DNA of 64,000 bases from Gammaproteobacteria bacterium. GTDB taxonomy: Bacteria; Pseudomonadota; Gammaproteobacteria; Pseudomonadales; Halieaceae. The DNA lies in NCBI GenBank assembly GCA_030427485.1, contig JAUICG010000003.1:62001-126000 (forward strand), in the 5' to 3' direction. Position 1 is the stretch's first letter. Each line of letters opens with the position of its first letter. The position numbers and the translations under genes were made by a program. Shown here one piece after another: positions 8,994 through 18,005 of the stretch. The notes under the pieces are model-generated. The model ran no database searches. It worked only from the letters and a program-made list of their open reading frames with translations, and was not told the origin of the DNA.

Positions 8994-9931
8994 CGGCGTG
9001 TGTCTCCGAAATAGGTTTGCAACAGGGTAAACGCCGGTTGGTGGGTGGATGCCTGCAGCAGGGGCACGCCCAAGCGCACCAGGTCGTTGTGCAACAGTTC
9101 CTGTTGCTGCAGTCGGCGCGTACGGTAGCTGTCGCGCAAAGTCCGGCTGCCGGTATTCAACTCGCTGCGTTCCAAGCCGTTCGTCACCGCGTAAGTGCCG
9201 GCCCGGGGCAGGTCCGATTCCAGCGGATCGGAGCAGGCGAGGGCTGTCAATTCGGTGTGTTTGGCCAGTTCGAACAGGTGCTCGCGTGCACCTTCCTCCG
9301 AGGCGCCGCGAAAATCGCTGATCAGGAAAAGGCTGCTGCCCGGACGCGCAATACGCCGCAGGTTGGCCAGCATCGTCGCGAAACTACCGCTTTCTCCGTT
9401 GCCGTCACGGGGCAGGGTGCGGTTGTAGCTGATGATTTGCGACAGCAGCGCCAATACGGTTTTGCGGCTGCGCCGCGGCCTGATATCCTGGTGCTCTTCA
9501 CCGGTGAATACCAGGCCGCCCACGCGGTCTCCGCCGTGGAGCGCGCTCCATGCAAGCAGGCCTGCCAGGTGTCCCGCCAGTACTGACTTGAAACAGTAGC
9601 TGGAGCCGAAAAACATACTGTTGCGCTGATCGACGATCACCAGGACGGGCCGCTCGCGCTCCTCGCGGAAAAGCTTGGTATGCGCACTCCCGGTTCGGGC
9701 CGTTACCCGCCAGTCGATGGTGCGGATATCGTCCCCCGGCTGGTAGCTGCGCACTTCCTCGAAATCGATGCCACGCCCGCGGAAATTCGATTTGATCGGG
9801 CCGGCCAGGTTGCTCAGCGCGCGATTTCTGCGCCCCAGCTTCAATTGCCTGGCGGGAAAACGCAGCGCGATCAAATCGTTAAGTTCAGCATAGGCGCCGC
9901 GAGCGGGACTGTTAATGTCGGCCAGCTGCAT
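8990..9931 (-). CDS. DUF58 domain protein of the MoxR/Bat operon
   Basis: This 313-residue protein carries the DUF58 signature FEEVRSYQPGDDIRTIDWRVTAR at about residues 57-80, followed by the VWA-like part of the family (PVLVIVDQRNSM, LFLISDFRGA). DUF58 proteins work with MoxR ATPases and VWA membrane proteins, and their molecular role is not defined. The gene starts six bases after the moxR stop codon and overlaps the DUF4381 gene by four bases. No membrane helix is evident in this copy, so it is probably cytoplasmic or peripheral. Confidence 0.92.
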   Translation of the reverse strand: MQLADINSPARGAYAELNDLIALRFPARQLKLGRRNRALSNLAGPIKSNFRGRGIDFEEVRSYQPGDDIRTIDWRVTARTGSAHTKLFREERERPVLVIVDQRNSMFFGSSYCFKSVLAGHLAGLLAWSALHGGDRVGGLVFTGEEHQDIRPRRSRKTVLALLSQIISYNRTLPRDGNGESGSFATMLANLRRIARPGSSLFLISDFRGASEEGAREHLFELAKHTELTALACSDPLESDLPRAGTYAVTNGLERSELNTGSRTLRDSYRTRRLQQQELLHNDLVRLGVPLLQASTHQPAFTLLQTYFGDTRR

Positions 9932-9937
9932 CTGGCG

Positions 9938-10894
9938 TCACCCTACTGGAACAATGGCCAGCAGTTCCTCGATCACCCGGTCCGGCGTTACACCGTTGGC
10001 CTCAGCCTCGAAACTGAGTATCAGCCGGTGGCGCAGCACATCCGCCGCGACAGCCTGGATGTCATCCGGGCTGACGAAATCCCGGCCTTTGAGCCAGGCA
10101 TGTGCCCTGGCACAGCGGTCGAGCGCGATGGTGGCGCGCGGGCTGCCGCCGTATTCGACCCAGCCCGCAAGTTGTTCGCTGTAGCGCGCCGGCGCGCGAG
10201 TAGCGATTACCAGTTGTACCATGTACTGTTCAACGGCATCCGACAGGTGCAAAGCCAGTATTTCCCGGCGAGCGCCGAACACCGCGTCTTGCGGCAGCGG
10301 CGCGGGTGGTCTGTCCACTCCCCGGCTCGCCTCGTTGCGGGTCAGTCGGAGTATTTCGGTCTCCGCGTTGGCATCCGGGTAGCCGACGCTCACGTGCATC
10401 AGGAAACGATCCAGTTGGGCCTCGGGCAACGGGTAGGTGCCTTCCTGTTCAATCGGGTTTTGGGTTGCCATCACAAGGAACAGTTCAGGCAGTGCGTAAG
10501 TTTCGCTGCCGACGCTCACCTGGCGCTCGGCCATTGCCTCCAGCAGCGCCGATTGCACCTTGGCCGGTGCGCGGTTGACTTCATCGGCCAGTACCAGGTT
10601 GTGAAACACCGGTCCGTGCTGGAAATGGAAGCTGCCTTCCTGCGGCCGGTAGATTTCCGTGCCGGTAACATCGCCCGGCAACAGGTCTGGTGTGAACTGG
10701 ATGCGGTGAAAACTTCCTTCAATGCCGTCTGCAAGGGACTTGATGGCCCGCGTCTTGGCGAGTCCTGGGGCGCCTTCCACCAGCAGATGGCCGTCCGCCA
10801 AAAGTGCGATGATCAGTCGTTGTACCAGGTGCGCCTGGCCGATGATTTGACCGCTCAACCAGTTCTCGAGTGCTCGTATGTCTGCGTTCGCCAC
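9938..10894 (-). CDS. moxR: MoxR-type AAA+ ATPase
   Basis: MoxR proteins are AAA+ ATPases thought to act as chaperones for VWA-domain partners. This one has a P-loop GAPGLAKT at about residues 49-56, a Walker B LVLADEVNRAPAK near 108-120, a sensor 1 region ATQNPIEQEG, and the PLPEAQLDRF motif. The GTG at 10894 was chosen because AGGAG lies five bases upstream and the resulting 318 residues match the family. A longer frame from 11005 has no ribosome site and would add an unrelated N-terminus. It is the first gene of the six-gene minus-strand operon and diverges from the NAD-GDH gene, so a shared regulatory region lies at 10895-11132. Confidence 0.94.
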   Translation of the reverse strand: MANADIRALENWLSGQIIGQAHLVQRLIIALLADGHLLVEGAPGLAKTRAIKSLADGIEGSFHRIQFTPDLLPGDVTGTEIYRPQEGSFHFQHGPVFHNLVLADEVNRAPAKVQSALLEAMAERQVSVGSETYALPELFLVMATQNPIEQEGTYPLPEAQLDRFLMHVSVGYPDANAETEILRLTRNEASRGVDRPPAPLPQDAVFGARREILALHLSDAVEQYMVQLVIATRAPARYSEQLAGWVEYGGSPRATIALDRCARAHAWLKGRDFVSPDDIQAVAADVLRHRLILSFEAEANGVTPDRVIEELLAIVPVG

Positions 10895-11132
10895 GAATGC
10901 TCCTGTGGTGTCGATTGTATGATTGCGCGCCACGGCGCGCACCGCATTGTAACCAATGATAGTGCTCCGTCCAGTGAGCCGGAGCCTTCCGGGCGGGATT
11001 GACATCTGTGACTGGCGCTGTCGAGAAAAGTTCCGCTGGTGGAGGCAAGGGAGCGAGGATGCGCTAGACTGGTCTGGGTGTGATAATAATGGCCATCCAG
11101 TTGCAACTCATGAAATTCTGAGGGTCTACGGC

Positions 11133-14100
11133 ATGTCCAGTGGTAAACGCAAAGAGAATTTGTTGGCAGAACTGGCGTCGCGTATTGATGCCGCAGCCGG
11201 GGAGGGGGACCGACAGTCCCTGCACAACCTGTCATCCGCTTTTTTCTGGCGCTTTCAACCGGCAGACCTGGCCGGTCGCAGTGTCGATGATCTGTATGCC
11301 TGCCTTGACGGCCTGCTCAGGTTCATTCGCCAGTGGCCGGAAGACGGGCCGCTGGTGGGTATTTTCAATCCCGAGGACGATGCGCGGAGTTGGGACAGCC
11401 GCTACACCACCCTGATTGTACTTTGCCAGGGAATCCCCTTCTGCACGGCTTCGGTGCGCGGTGAACTGAACCGTCGCAACCTGGGTATTCATACGGTCGT
11501 AAGTTCCAATCTGCCTACGCGGCGCGCACCCGGCGGTGAGTTGCTTGAAGTGCTGCCGATCGAGCAGGAGGCGCAAAGCACCGCAGCACTGGAATCACTG
11601 TTGTTCTTCGAAATCAGCCGGCAGTCCGGGCCCGAGGAACTCGGCGAGCTGCGTGCAACGATTGTAGAGATACTCAATGAAGTCGCCGTGGTGGTGCGCG
11701 ACTTCGGTGCGATGAGTCGGCGCCTGCGCGATGTCGCCGGAGAAGTTGCGCATAGCGAATGTATTCCGCGGCACCATCGCAACGAATCAATAGATTTTCT
11801 GCACTGGCTCGGCGATCAACATATGATCCTGCTCGGTTACGAGTACCTTGAAGTCGCTCCTGGTACACCGCACGGGCGTGTCACCGTGAACACGGAACGC
11901 AGCCTGGGGTTGTTCCGCCAGTTGGCCACCAGCGGTGTACAGGATTTGGAGCAGGACCTGGTTCGGCTAACGCCTGAGCAGTTGCGCGAAGAGCAGTTGA
12001 GTTTTTCCAAGTCCGGCAAACGCTCGCGGGTACACCGCGTGTCCTACCCGGACTGCGTTGCCATCCGGGTTTTTGACAGCGCCGGAAACATTGTCGGACA
12101 GCACCGGTTTTTGGGTCTGCATACGTCCGGCGTGTATACGATGGACCCCGAGCTCATACCCATAGTGCGACGCAAGGTTGAACACGTGATGACCCTGTCC
12201 AACCTGCACTGGTCGGAACACGAAAGCAGGGAACTGCGACGGGTGTTGGACAGTTTTCCCCGGGACGAGCTTTTCCTGTCCGCAACGGATGAACTGTGTG
12301 CCACCGTCAATGCCGTTAACGCGATACAGGAGCGCCGGCAGACGCGGCTTTTTGTTCGCAAGGATGTCCACGGAAAGTTCGTCAACTGCCTTGTTTACGT
12401 GCCGCGCGACCACTACAGCACGGAGCAGCGCGGCAAGATCGAGGCAATACTGATTAAAGCCTTCAATGCCCTGGAGCTGGAGTTTACCGCGTTCTTTTCC
12501 GAGTCGATCCTGGTGCGCGTACAGTTCGTGCTGCGCGTGGATTCATCGGTCCCGCTCGAATTCGATACCGCTGCGCTGGAAGCCGAGATCGTACAGGCTA
12601 TGCTGGCCTGGCCGGACCGGCTGGCGCTCCAGTTGGTACAGTCCTTCGGCGCGGAGCAGGGAGAGCCCCTGGTGCGCGATTTCGGCGAGGGTTTTCCTCC
12701 TGGCTACCGGGATGATTTCGATCCCGGGATGGCGGCCTCCGATATCAGGCATATTATCGACCTGATGCAGGGCCGTGGATTGGCGCTGGATTTTTATCGA
12801 CGCGGCGCGGGAGAAGACAGCCTGCGTTTGCGGCTGTACCACTCTGACCAGAGCCTGCCTCTGTCCGATGTGCTGCCCATGCTGGAGAACCTCGGCCTGC
12901 GTGTAGTCACCGAGCGACCCTATGCCGTGCGTCACCGCGCTGGACGCTTATACTGGGTGCAGGAATTCAGCATGATCTACTCGCTGTCGCACGACATCGT
13001 GTTGGCGGAGGTAAAAGAGGAGTTTGAAGATGCGTTCGTGCGAATCTGGAACGGTGAGGCTGAAAATGATTGCTTCAACAAACTGTTGCTCGGTACGCAG
13101 CTCGATTGGCGTGAAATAGCGCTGCTGCGCGCATACGCACGCTATCTACGTCAGTTGCAGTTCCCCTTCAGTGTCGAGTATGTCGCGGAAACGCTCGCCA
13201 GCCATCTGCATATTACGGGGGCCATCGTCGAGCTCTTTCTGACGCGCTTCGCGCCGGATTTTGAAGGTGATGACAGCTTCCGAAAGGGGCGTGAAGCGGA
13301 GATAGAACAGCGTATTTTGCAGGCGCTGGAGCAGGTTCCGAACCTCGGGCAGGATCGCATCATCAGGCAGTTTGTACGGGTTGTGAAGGCGACCCTGCGC
13401 ACGAATTTTTTCCAGCTCGACGGAGAGGGCAATCTCAAGTCGTATATTTCGTTCAAACTGCGTCCGTCGGACATACCCGATGTGCCGCAACCCGTGCCCT
13501 TGTACGAAATTTATGTATACTCCCCGCGCGTGGAAGGTGTGCACCTGCGCGGCGGCAAGGTCGCACGTGGCGGCCTGCGCTGGTCTGATCGGCTCGAGGA
13601 TTTTCGCACCGAGGTGCTCGGTCTGGTGAAAGCGCAGCAGGTGAAGAATGCCGTGATAGTTCCCGTGGGCGCCAAGGGTGGGTTTGTCGCCAGGCAGATG
13701 CGCGAGGGCATGTCGCGCAACGAGATTCAGCAGGAAGGCATCGCCTGTTACCAGTTGTTTATTCGCGCCCTGCTTGATATTACCGACAATCGCTCAGAGC
13801 ACGGCATCGTCGCTCCGCAGTGTGTGGTGGCCAAGGACGATGACGACCCTTACCTGGTGGTGGCGGCGGACAAGGGTACCGCATCGTTCTCCGATATCGC
13901 CAATGGCATCGCCGCTGAATACCGCTTCTGGTTGGGAGATGCCTTTGCATCCGGGGGCAGTGCCGGATACGACCACAAAAAAATGGGTATTACGGCACGC
14001 GGTGCATGGGTGTCCGTGCAGCGTCATTTCCGCGAGATGGATATCGACATCCAGACCACCGATTTCACTGTCGTTGGAATCGGCGATATGGCCGGAGACG

Positions 14101-15989
14101 TGTTCGGGAACGGTATGCTGCTGTCGGAGCATATTTGCCTGGTGGCGGCGTTCAATCACCAGCATATTTTCGTCGATCCCAATCCCGATGCGGGACGTAG
14201 CTTCGCCGAACGAACCCGCCTGTTCGGCCTGCCGCGTTCAAGTTGGCTGGATTACAACACGGAGCTGCTTTCCAGTGGCGGAGGCATTTTTGAGCGGTCC
14301 GCCAAATCGATCACTCTCTCTCCCGAGATCAGGCAGCGTTTTGATATCGACGTGGCGCAGGTTACGCCTACCGAGTTGATTTCATACTTGCTGCGTGCCC
14401 GCGTCGACCTGCTGTGGAACGGTGGTATCGGCACCTATGTCAAGGCCAGCGATGAATCGCATATGGAGGTGGGGGACAAAGCCAATGATGCACTGCGCGC
14501 GAACGGCGCGGATTTGCGCTGTCGGGTCGTGGGGGAGGGCGGTAACCTTGGCCTGACGCAGTTGGGTCGCGTGGAATACTGCCTGGCGGGAGGCCGTTGC
14601 AATACCGACTTTATTGACAATGCCGGCGGCGTCGATTGTTCGGATCATGAGGTGAATATCAAGATCCTGCTGAACGCGGTGGTGGCGCGCGGGGAGCTGT
14701 CGCCGCAGGACCGCAATGCCCTGCTCGTCGAGATGACTGACAGCGTTTCCGAACTGGTGCTGCAGAATAACTTTCGCCAGGCGCAGGCTATCAGCCTGGT
14801 GGAATACCAGGCTGAATCGCGGGCGACTGAATACCAGCGCTTTATCAAGGACTTTGCCGACGCAGGGCGATTGGACCGGGACCTGGAATTTATTCCGAGC
14901 GACGAAGAGATGCTGGAGCGACGCGCGCAGGGCAAGACACTGACGCGGCCGGAGCTCTCCGTGCTGGTTTCCTATAGCAAGGCGGCGCTGAAAGAGCAGT
15001 TGATCGATTCGCAGCTTCAGCACGACGCCTGTCTGTCCGGTGCGCTGCACCACGCGTTCCCGCCTCGCCTGGTGGCCTTGTACCCGAAGGAGGTGCAGGA
15101 GCACAGGCTGCGCAAGGAAATCGTGGCGACCCAGATCGCCAATGACATGGTCAATCGCATGGGCCTCAATTTCGTGTTGCGCCAGCAGAAAGCGACCGGC
15201 GCATCGGTTGACGACGTGGCCTGCGCCTACACCGCGGTGATGGACATTTTCCGGATTCCGGCCTTGTGGGACCGTATCGAGGGCCTGAATCACGCCGTGA
15301 CCTCGGGCGCGCAGATGGACATGATGCTGGTGTTGAACGGCCTGGTAAAACGCGCCACCCGCTGGTTCCTGCGCAATCGCCGTCGGCAGCTCGCGCCGAC
15401 AACGCTGATTGCGCAGTTCCGCGAGGGGGTGGAGCAGTTGTCGGTTGAGTTTCCGGCCCTGCTGCGTGGCAGTACCGCGGAGCATTACCAGGGTCTTCGG
15501 GAGCGCTATGCACAACTCGGCGTGGATGCGGAAATGGCCAGGACCGTGGCCGGTACGCACTATATCTATCGGGCGCTGGGCATTGTCGAGGCAGCCCAGC
15601 AGGATTCAGCGCCCCTGCTGGACGTCGCCAAAGTGTATTTTGCGATAGGTGAAGAGTTGCAACTGGACTGGTTTGCCGGCCAGATTCTGTTCGCCAAGAT
15701 CGAAACCGAGTGGCAGTCCATGGCCCGGGACAGCTACCTGGAAGACCTGGAGTGGCAGCAGCGCACCCTCGCCAGGGGCGCGCTCAGGTATCTCAATGAG
15801 GACAGTGACCTGGTGCATTGCATGCGGGCCTGGGAATCGCGGGAAGAACGCCTGCTCAGTCGTTGGCGCCAGATGCTGACCGAGCTACAGGCCGTCGCGG
15901 CGCCGGATTTCGCGATGTTGGCGGTGGCGAACCGCGAGCTGCTGGATCTTGCCCAGAGTACGGCGCGAGGCGCACAGGAGCAGGCTTAA
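11133..15989 (+). CDS. gdhB: NAD-dependent glutamate dehydrogenase, large (180 kDa) type
   Basis: The enzyme converts glutamate and NAD to 2-oxoglutarate and ammonia, a catabolic role. At 1618 residues it matches the 180-kDa class known from Pseudomonas and Streptomyces (about 1600-1650). Visible landmarks are the catalytic segment GGLRWSDR...VKNAVIVPVGAKGGF near residues 810-850, the coenzyme-binding region with GIGDMAGDVFGNG (near 985), and NGGIGTYVKAS and GEGGNLGLTQLGR (near 1095-1145). The long N-terminal regulatory region contains HRNESIDFLHWL. The ATG at 11133, preceded by GAGGG, fits the family N-terminus; the open frame extends further upstream without support. Confidence 0.97.
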   Translation: MSSGKRKENLLAELASRIDAAAGEGDRQSLHNLSSAFFWRFQPADLAGRSVDDLYACLDGLLRFIRQWPEDGPLVGIFNPEDDARSWDSRYTTLIVLCQGIPFCTASVRGELNRRNLGIHTVVSSNLPTRRAPGGELLEVLPIEQEAQSTAALESLLFFEISRQSGPEELGELRATIVEILNEVAVVVRDFGAMSRRLRDVAGEVAHSECIPRHHRNESIDFLHWLGDQHMILLGYEYLEVAPGTPHGRVTVNTERSLGLFRQLATSGVQDLEQDLVRLTPEQLREEQLSFSKSGKRSRVHRVSYPDCVAIRVFDSAGNIVGQHRFLGLHTSGVYTMDPELIPIVRRKVEHVMTLSNLHWSEHESRELRRVLDSFPRDELFLSATDELCATVNAVNAIQERRQTRLFVRKDVHGKFVNCLVYVPRDHYSTEQRGKIEAILIKAFNALELEFTAFFSESILVRVQFVLRVDSSVPLEFDTAALEAEIVQAMLAWPDRLALQLVQSFGAEQGEPLVRDFGEGFPPGYRDDFDPGMAASDIRHIIDLMQGRGLALDFYRRGAGEDSLRLRLYHSDQSLPLSDVLPMLENLGLRVVTERPYAVRHRAGRLYWVQEFSMIYSLSHDIVLAEVKEEFEDAFVRIWNGEAENDCFNKLLLGTQLDWREIALLRAYARYLRQLQFPFSVEYVAETLASHLHITGAIVELFLTRFAPDFEGDDSFRKGREAEIEQRILQALEQVPNLGQDRIIRQFVRVVKATLRTNFFQLDGEGNLKSYISFKLRPSDIPDVPQPVPLYEIYVYSPRVEGVHLRGGKVARGGLRWSDRLEDFRTEVLGLVKAQQVKNAVIVPVGAKGGFVARQMREGMSRNEIQQEGIACYQLFIRALLDITDNRSEHGIVAPQCVVAKDDDDPYLVVAADKGTASFSDIANGIAAEYRFWLGDAFASGGSAGYDHKKMGITARGAWVSVQRHFREMDIDIQTTDFTVVGIGDMAGDVFGNGMLLSEHICLVAAFNHQHIFVDPNPDAGRSFAERTRLFGLPRSSWLDYNTELLSSGGGIFERSAKSITLSPEIRQRFDIDVAQVTPTELISYLLRARVDLLWNGGIGTYVKASDESHMEVGDKANDALRANGADLRCRVVGEGGNLGLTQLGRVEYCLAGGRCNTDFIDNAGGVDCSDHEVNIKILLNAVVARGELSPQDRNALLVEMTDSVSELVLQNNFRQAQAISLVEYQAESRATEYQRFIKDFADAGRLDRDLEFIPSDEEMLERRAQGKTLTRPELSVLVSYSKAALKEQLIDSQLQHDACLSGALHHAFPPRLVALYPKEVQEHRLRKEIVATQIANDMVNRMGLNFVLRQQKATGASVDDVACAYTAVMDIFRIPALWDRIEGLNHAVTSGAQMDMMLVLNGLVKRATRWFLRNRRRQLAPTTLIAQFREGVEQLSVEFPALLRGSTAEHYQGLRERYAQLGVDAEMARTVAGTHYIYRALGIVEAAQQDSAPLLDVAKVYFAIGEELQLDWFAGQILFAKIETEWQSMARDSYLEDLEWQQRTLARGALRYLNEDSDLVHCMRAWESREERLLSRWRQMLTELQAVAAPDFAMLAVANRELLDLAQSTARGAQEQA

Positions 15990-15993
15990 GCTG

Positions 15994-16383
15994 ATGACTC
16001 CCTTGTCCGGTGCGGCGACAGAGTTTTTTGACCGTTTCGTGTCCGCGTTCAGGACATTTGACGGCAAGGCGGTGTCAGGCCTGTTCTGTTATCCCTACCT
16101 GGCCGTGGACCAGCACGGCAGCCGGCGCGTATTCGACAACGCTCGGGAAACGGCCCGCTATTTTCAGCAGCACCTCGATCACTACAGGTCAATCGGCACG
16201 GTATACTGCAGCTATCAGGCACTCGAGATTGTTCCGGCAGGCGAATTGTCAGCGCTGGCCACGGTCACCTGGAGCCTGCACGGCGCCGATGGCCATGAGT
16301 TGAGTCGTTGGCGGGAGTCGTATTGTGTGGTGCGCTCAGCGGGCGGGTTGCTCGCCTGTGCCTCGATCGACCATGCGGAATAG
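15994..16383 (+). CDS. SnoaL/NTF2-like small protein
   Basis: This 129-residue protein has the alternating helix and strand pattern of the NTF2-like (SnoaL, DUF4440) fold: FFDRFVSAFRTFDGKAVSGLF at the start, then strands such as VTWSLHGADG and ESYCVVRS. It starts at the ATG at 15994, five bases after the NAD-GDH stop codon, with AGGAG further upstream, so it is co-transcribed with NAD-GDH. No catalytic residues can be assigned from the sequence, and its function is unknown. It ends convergently with the UPF0114 gene. Confidence 0.7.
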   Translation: MTPLSGAATEFFDRFVSAFRTFDGKAVSGLFCYPYLAVDQHGSRRVFDNARETARYFQQHLDHYRSIGTVYCSYQALEIVPAGELSALATVTWSLHGADGHELSRWRESYCVVRSAGGLLACASIDHAE

Positions 16384-16394
16384 CAAAACCAGCC

Positions 16395-16967
16395 TCAGTG
16401 GGCAACCGCGTGCTGGCTCTGCTTCGCCGACTTCACGGCCAGGGACATCAGGTGGTCAGTCCAGGCGATGCCGAGCGCGGAGAGTATGAAGACGATGTGG
16501 ATGATGGTCTGCCACATGACGCCCGCCTCCGTATAATCTGAGCCTTCGGTGCCCAGCGTCCCTATCGCGATGAAGGTTTTCAACAGGTGGATGGAACTGA
16601 TACCGATGATCGCCATTGCCAGTTTCACTTTCAGTACGGTCGCGTTCACATGGTTCAGCCACTCCGGTAAATCGGGGTGTCCCTGCAACCTCAGTCTCGA
16701 CACGAATGTCTCGTAGCCGCCCACGATCACCATCACCAGCAGGTTGGAGATCATGACCACATCGATCAGGCCGAGTACCGCGAGCATTATGAGTTGCTCG
16801 CTGAGGCTGGTCGCGCCGCCGATCAGGTGCACCAGTTCCTTGAGAAACAGCACGACATAGACACCCTGGGCAACGATCAGGCCCAGGTACAGGGGCAATT
16901 GCATCCAGCGCGAGCCAAAAATAAGCGCGGAGAGCGGTGTCAACTGGGGAGGGGTTTCACTGGACAT
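16395..16967 (-). CDS. yqhA: UPF0114 (YqhA-like) inner-membrane protein
   Basis: The 190-residue product has about four membrane helices and the conserved YqhA features: SRWMQLPLYLGLIVAQG at the start, LGLIDVVMISNLLVMVIVGGYETFVSRL in the middle, then ISSIHLLKTF and IHIVFILSALGIAWTD near the end. E. coli YqhA is 164 residues; here a short polar N-terminus and a slightly longer middle account for the difference. The ATG at 16967 has AGGA eight bases upstream and was preferred to one 18 bases further out. The family function is unknown. Confidence 0.9.
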   Translation of the reverse strand: MSSETPPQLTPLSALIFGSRWMQLPLYLGLIVAQGVYVVLFLKELVHLIGGATSLSEQLIMLAVLGLIDVVMISNLLVMVIVGGYETFVSRLRLQGHPDLPEWLNHVNATVLKVKLAMAIIGISSIHLLKTFIAIGTLGTEGSDYTEAGVMWQTIIHIVFILSALGIAWTDHLMSLAVKSAKQSQHAVAH

Positions 16968-17198
16968 GGATTGTTCCTGAATCACTCGGTTGCTGGTTGC
17001 CGTGGAGCACGGCGCATAGTAATCGAGTCAACAAACCGGGTCAAAACCCTGTTGCGGGAACAGCGGGTTTCACGGTTGTGCGGAACCCGCGTCGCTCAGC
17101 GGCGAAGTGCCGGTAATGCCGCTATGTTGTCACCCGGGTCTGGCCCGGGGTTAGTACTCCGTCAATACCCTGCTGATGGAGTGCTGGTTTGCGAGTCG

Positions 17199-17402
17199 TC
17201 AGATAGCGCGCAGTTTGTGAACGCCGGATACCCCGGTGAAACCGTCCCACTGGTCGCTGCGTCCTTCCCGCCAGCCGGATATCCAGTGTTGCCGGTGACC
17301 CTCATCCTCGTGGGGACAATAGTCAAGGCTGCGTCCCGTCACGCCGGCCTGGTAACCCTTGTCAAATGCCCTGGCGTTCATATCGCGCTTCTGTCTTCTC
17401 AT
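17199..17402 (-). CDS. rmf: ribosome modulation factor
   Basis: RMF binds 70S ribosomes in stationary phase and drives formation of inactive 100S dimers. This 67-residue basic protein starts MRRQKRD and has the family landmarks GYQAGVTGRS, YCPHE and the end motif WISGWREGRSDQWDG. The C-terminal extension after WDG (FTGVSGVHKL) matches pseudomonad RMF, whereas the E. coli protein (55 residues) stops earlier. The gene stands alone, with about 230 bases free on its downstream side and 249 on its upstream side. That upstream side should hold its stress-responsive promoter, though no clear boxes were assigned. Confidence 0.93.
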   Translation of the reverse strand: MRRQKRDMNARAFDKGYQAGVTGRSLDYCPHEDEGHRQHWISGWREGRSDQWDGFTGVSGVHKLRAI

Positions 17403-17651
17403 AGAGTATGCCTCCGTGGCAGACTATGCCCGAAGCCGCGTAACACATGAGCCTGCGACTTCTGCGGGCATGTTGGTTAACGATGTGCTTGCGTGTATAA
17501 GCTTGTCAAAATGGCGAAGCAATACAGCGAAGAGTGCCCGGAGGCACAATTACGATGGAACCAAAAGTTGAGCCATAAGTCGACTGTTTTTTCGTTCTGA
17601 AACCACGGGTTGATATAACTGGCCCTGGACGAAGCGCGACAGGAAACCTTT

Positions 17652-17993
17652 ATGAGTGATTTACCCCCGTGTCCTGAATGCGGATCGCCTTACAGTTACG
17701 AGGACAGGACTCTGCTTGTATGCCCCGAATGCGGGCATGAATGGTCCGCTGAGCAGCAGGCTGGCGCGGACGATGAGACCGTGCAGGTCAATGACGCCAA
17801 CGGCAACCCGCTACGGGATGGTGATACTGTCTCCGTGATCAAGGATTTGAAGGTGAAGGGTTCCTCTTCAGTGGTGAAGGTCGGTACGCGGGTAAAAAAT
17901 ATCCGGCTGGTGTCGGGGGATCACAATATCGACTGCAAAATCGACGGCATCGGCGCAATGAAACTGAAATCGGAGTTTGTAAAAAAGGCGTAG
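17652..17993 (+). CDS. yjdM: YjdM/PhnA family zinc-ribbon protein
   Basis: This 113-residue protein has an N-terminal zinc ribbon (CPECG at about residues 7-11 and CPECGHEW near 24-31) and a C-terminal SH3-like PhnA domain ([25 protein letters not shown], and [15 protein letters not shown] at the end). It is full length for YjdM. Despite the older name PhnA, this family is not the phosphonoacetate hydrolase, and its function is not established. ATG at 17652 is the start (context tttATGagtgat). It ends 12 bases before the convergent glcF gene. Confidence 0.93.
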   Translation: MSDLPPCPECGSPYSYEDRTLLVCPECGHEWSAEQQAGADDETVQVNDANGNPLRDGDTVSVIKDLKVKGSSSVVKVGTRVKNIRLVSGDHNIDCKIDGIGAMKLKSEFVKKA

Positions 17994-18005
17994 GGAACGC
18001 CGGTT

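Noticed and set aside
9680..11002. 440-codon plus-strand frame antisense to DUF58 and MoxR
   Set aside because: Both opposite genes are well supported and this frame shows no family features.
14382..15560. 392-codon minus-strand frame
   Set aside because: It is antisense to conserved NAD-GDH sequence and has no protein family features.
17359..17571. 70-codon plus-strand frame overlapping rmf
   Set aside because: rmf on the other strand has the full family pattern, and this frame has none.
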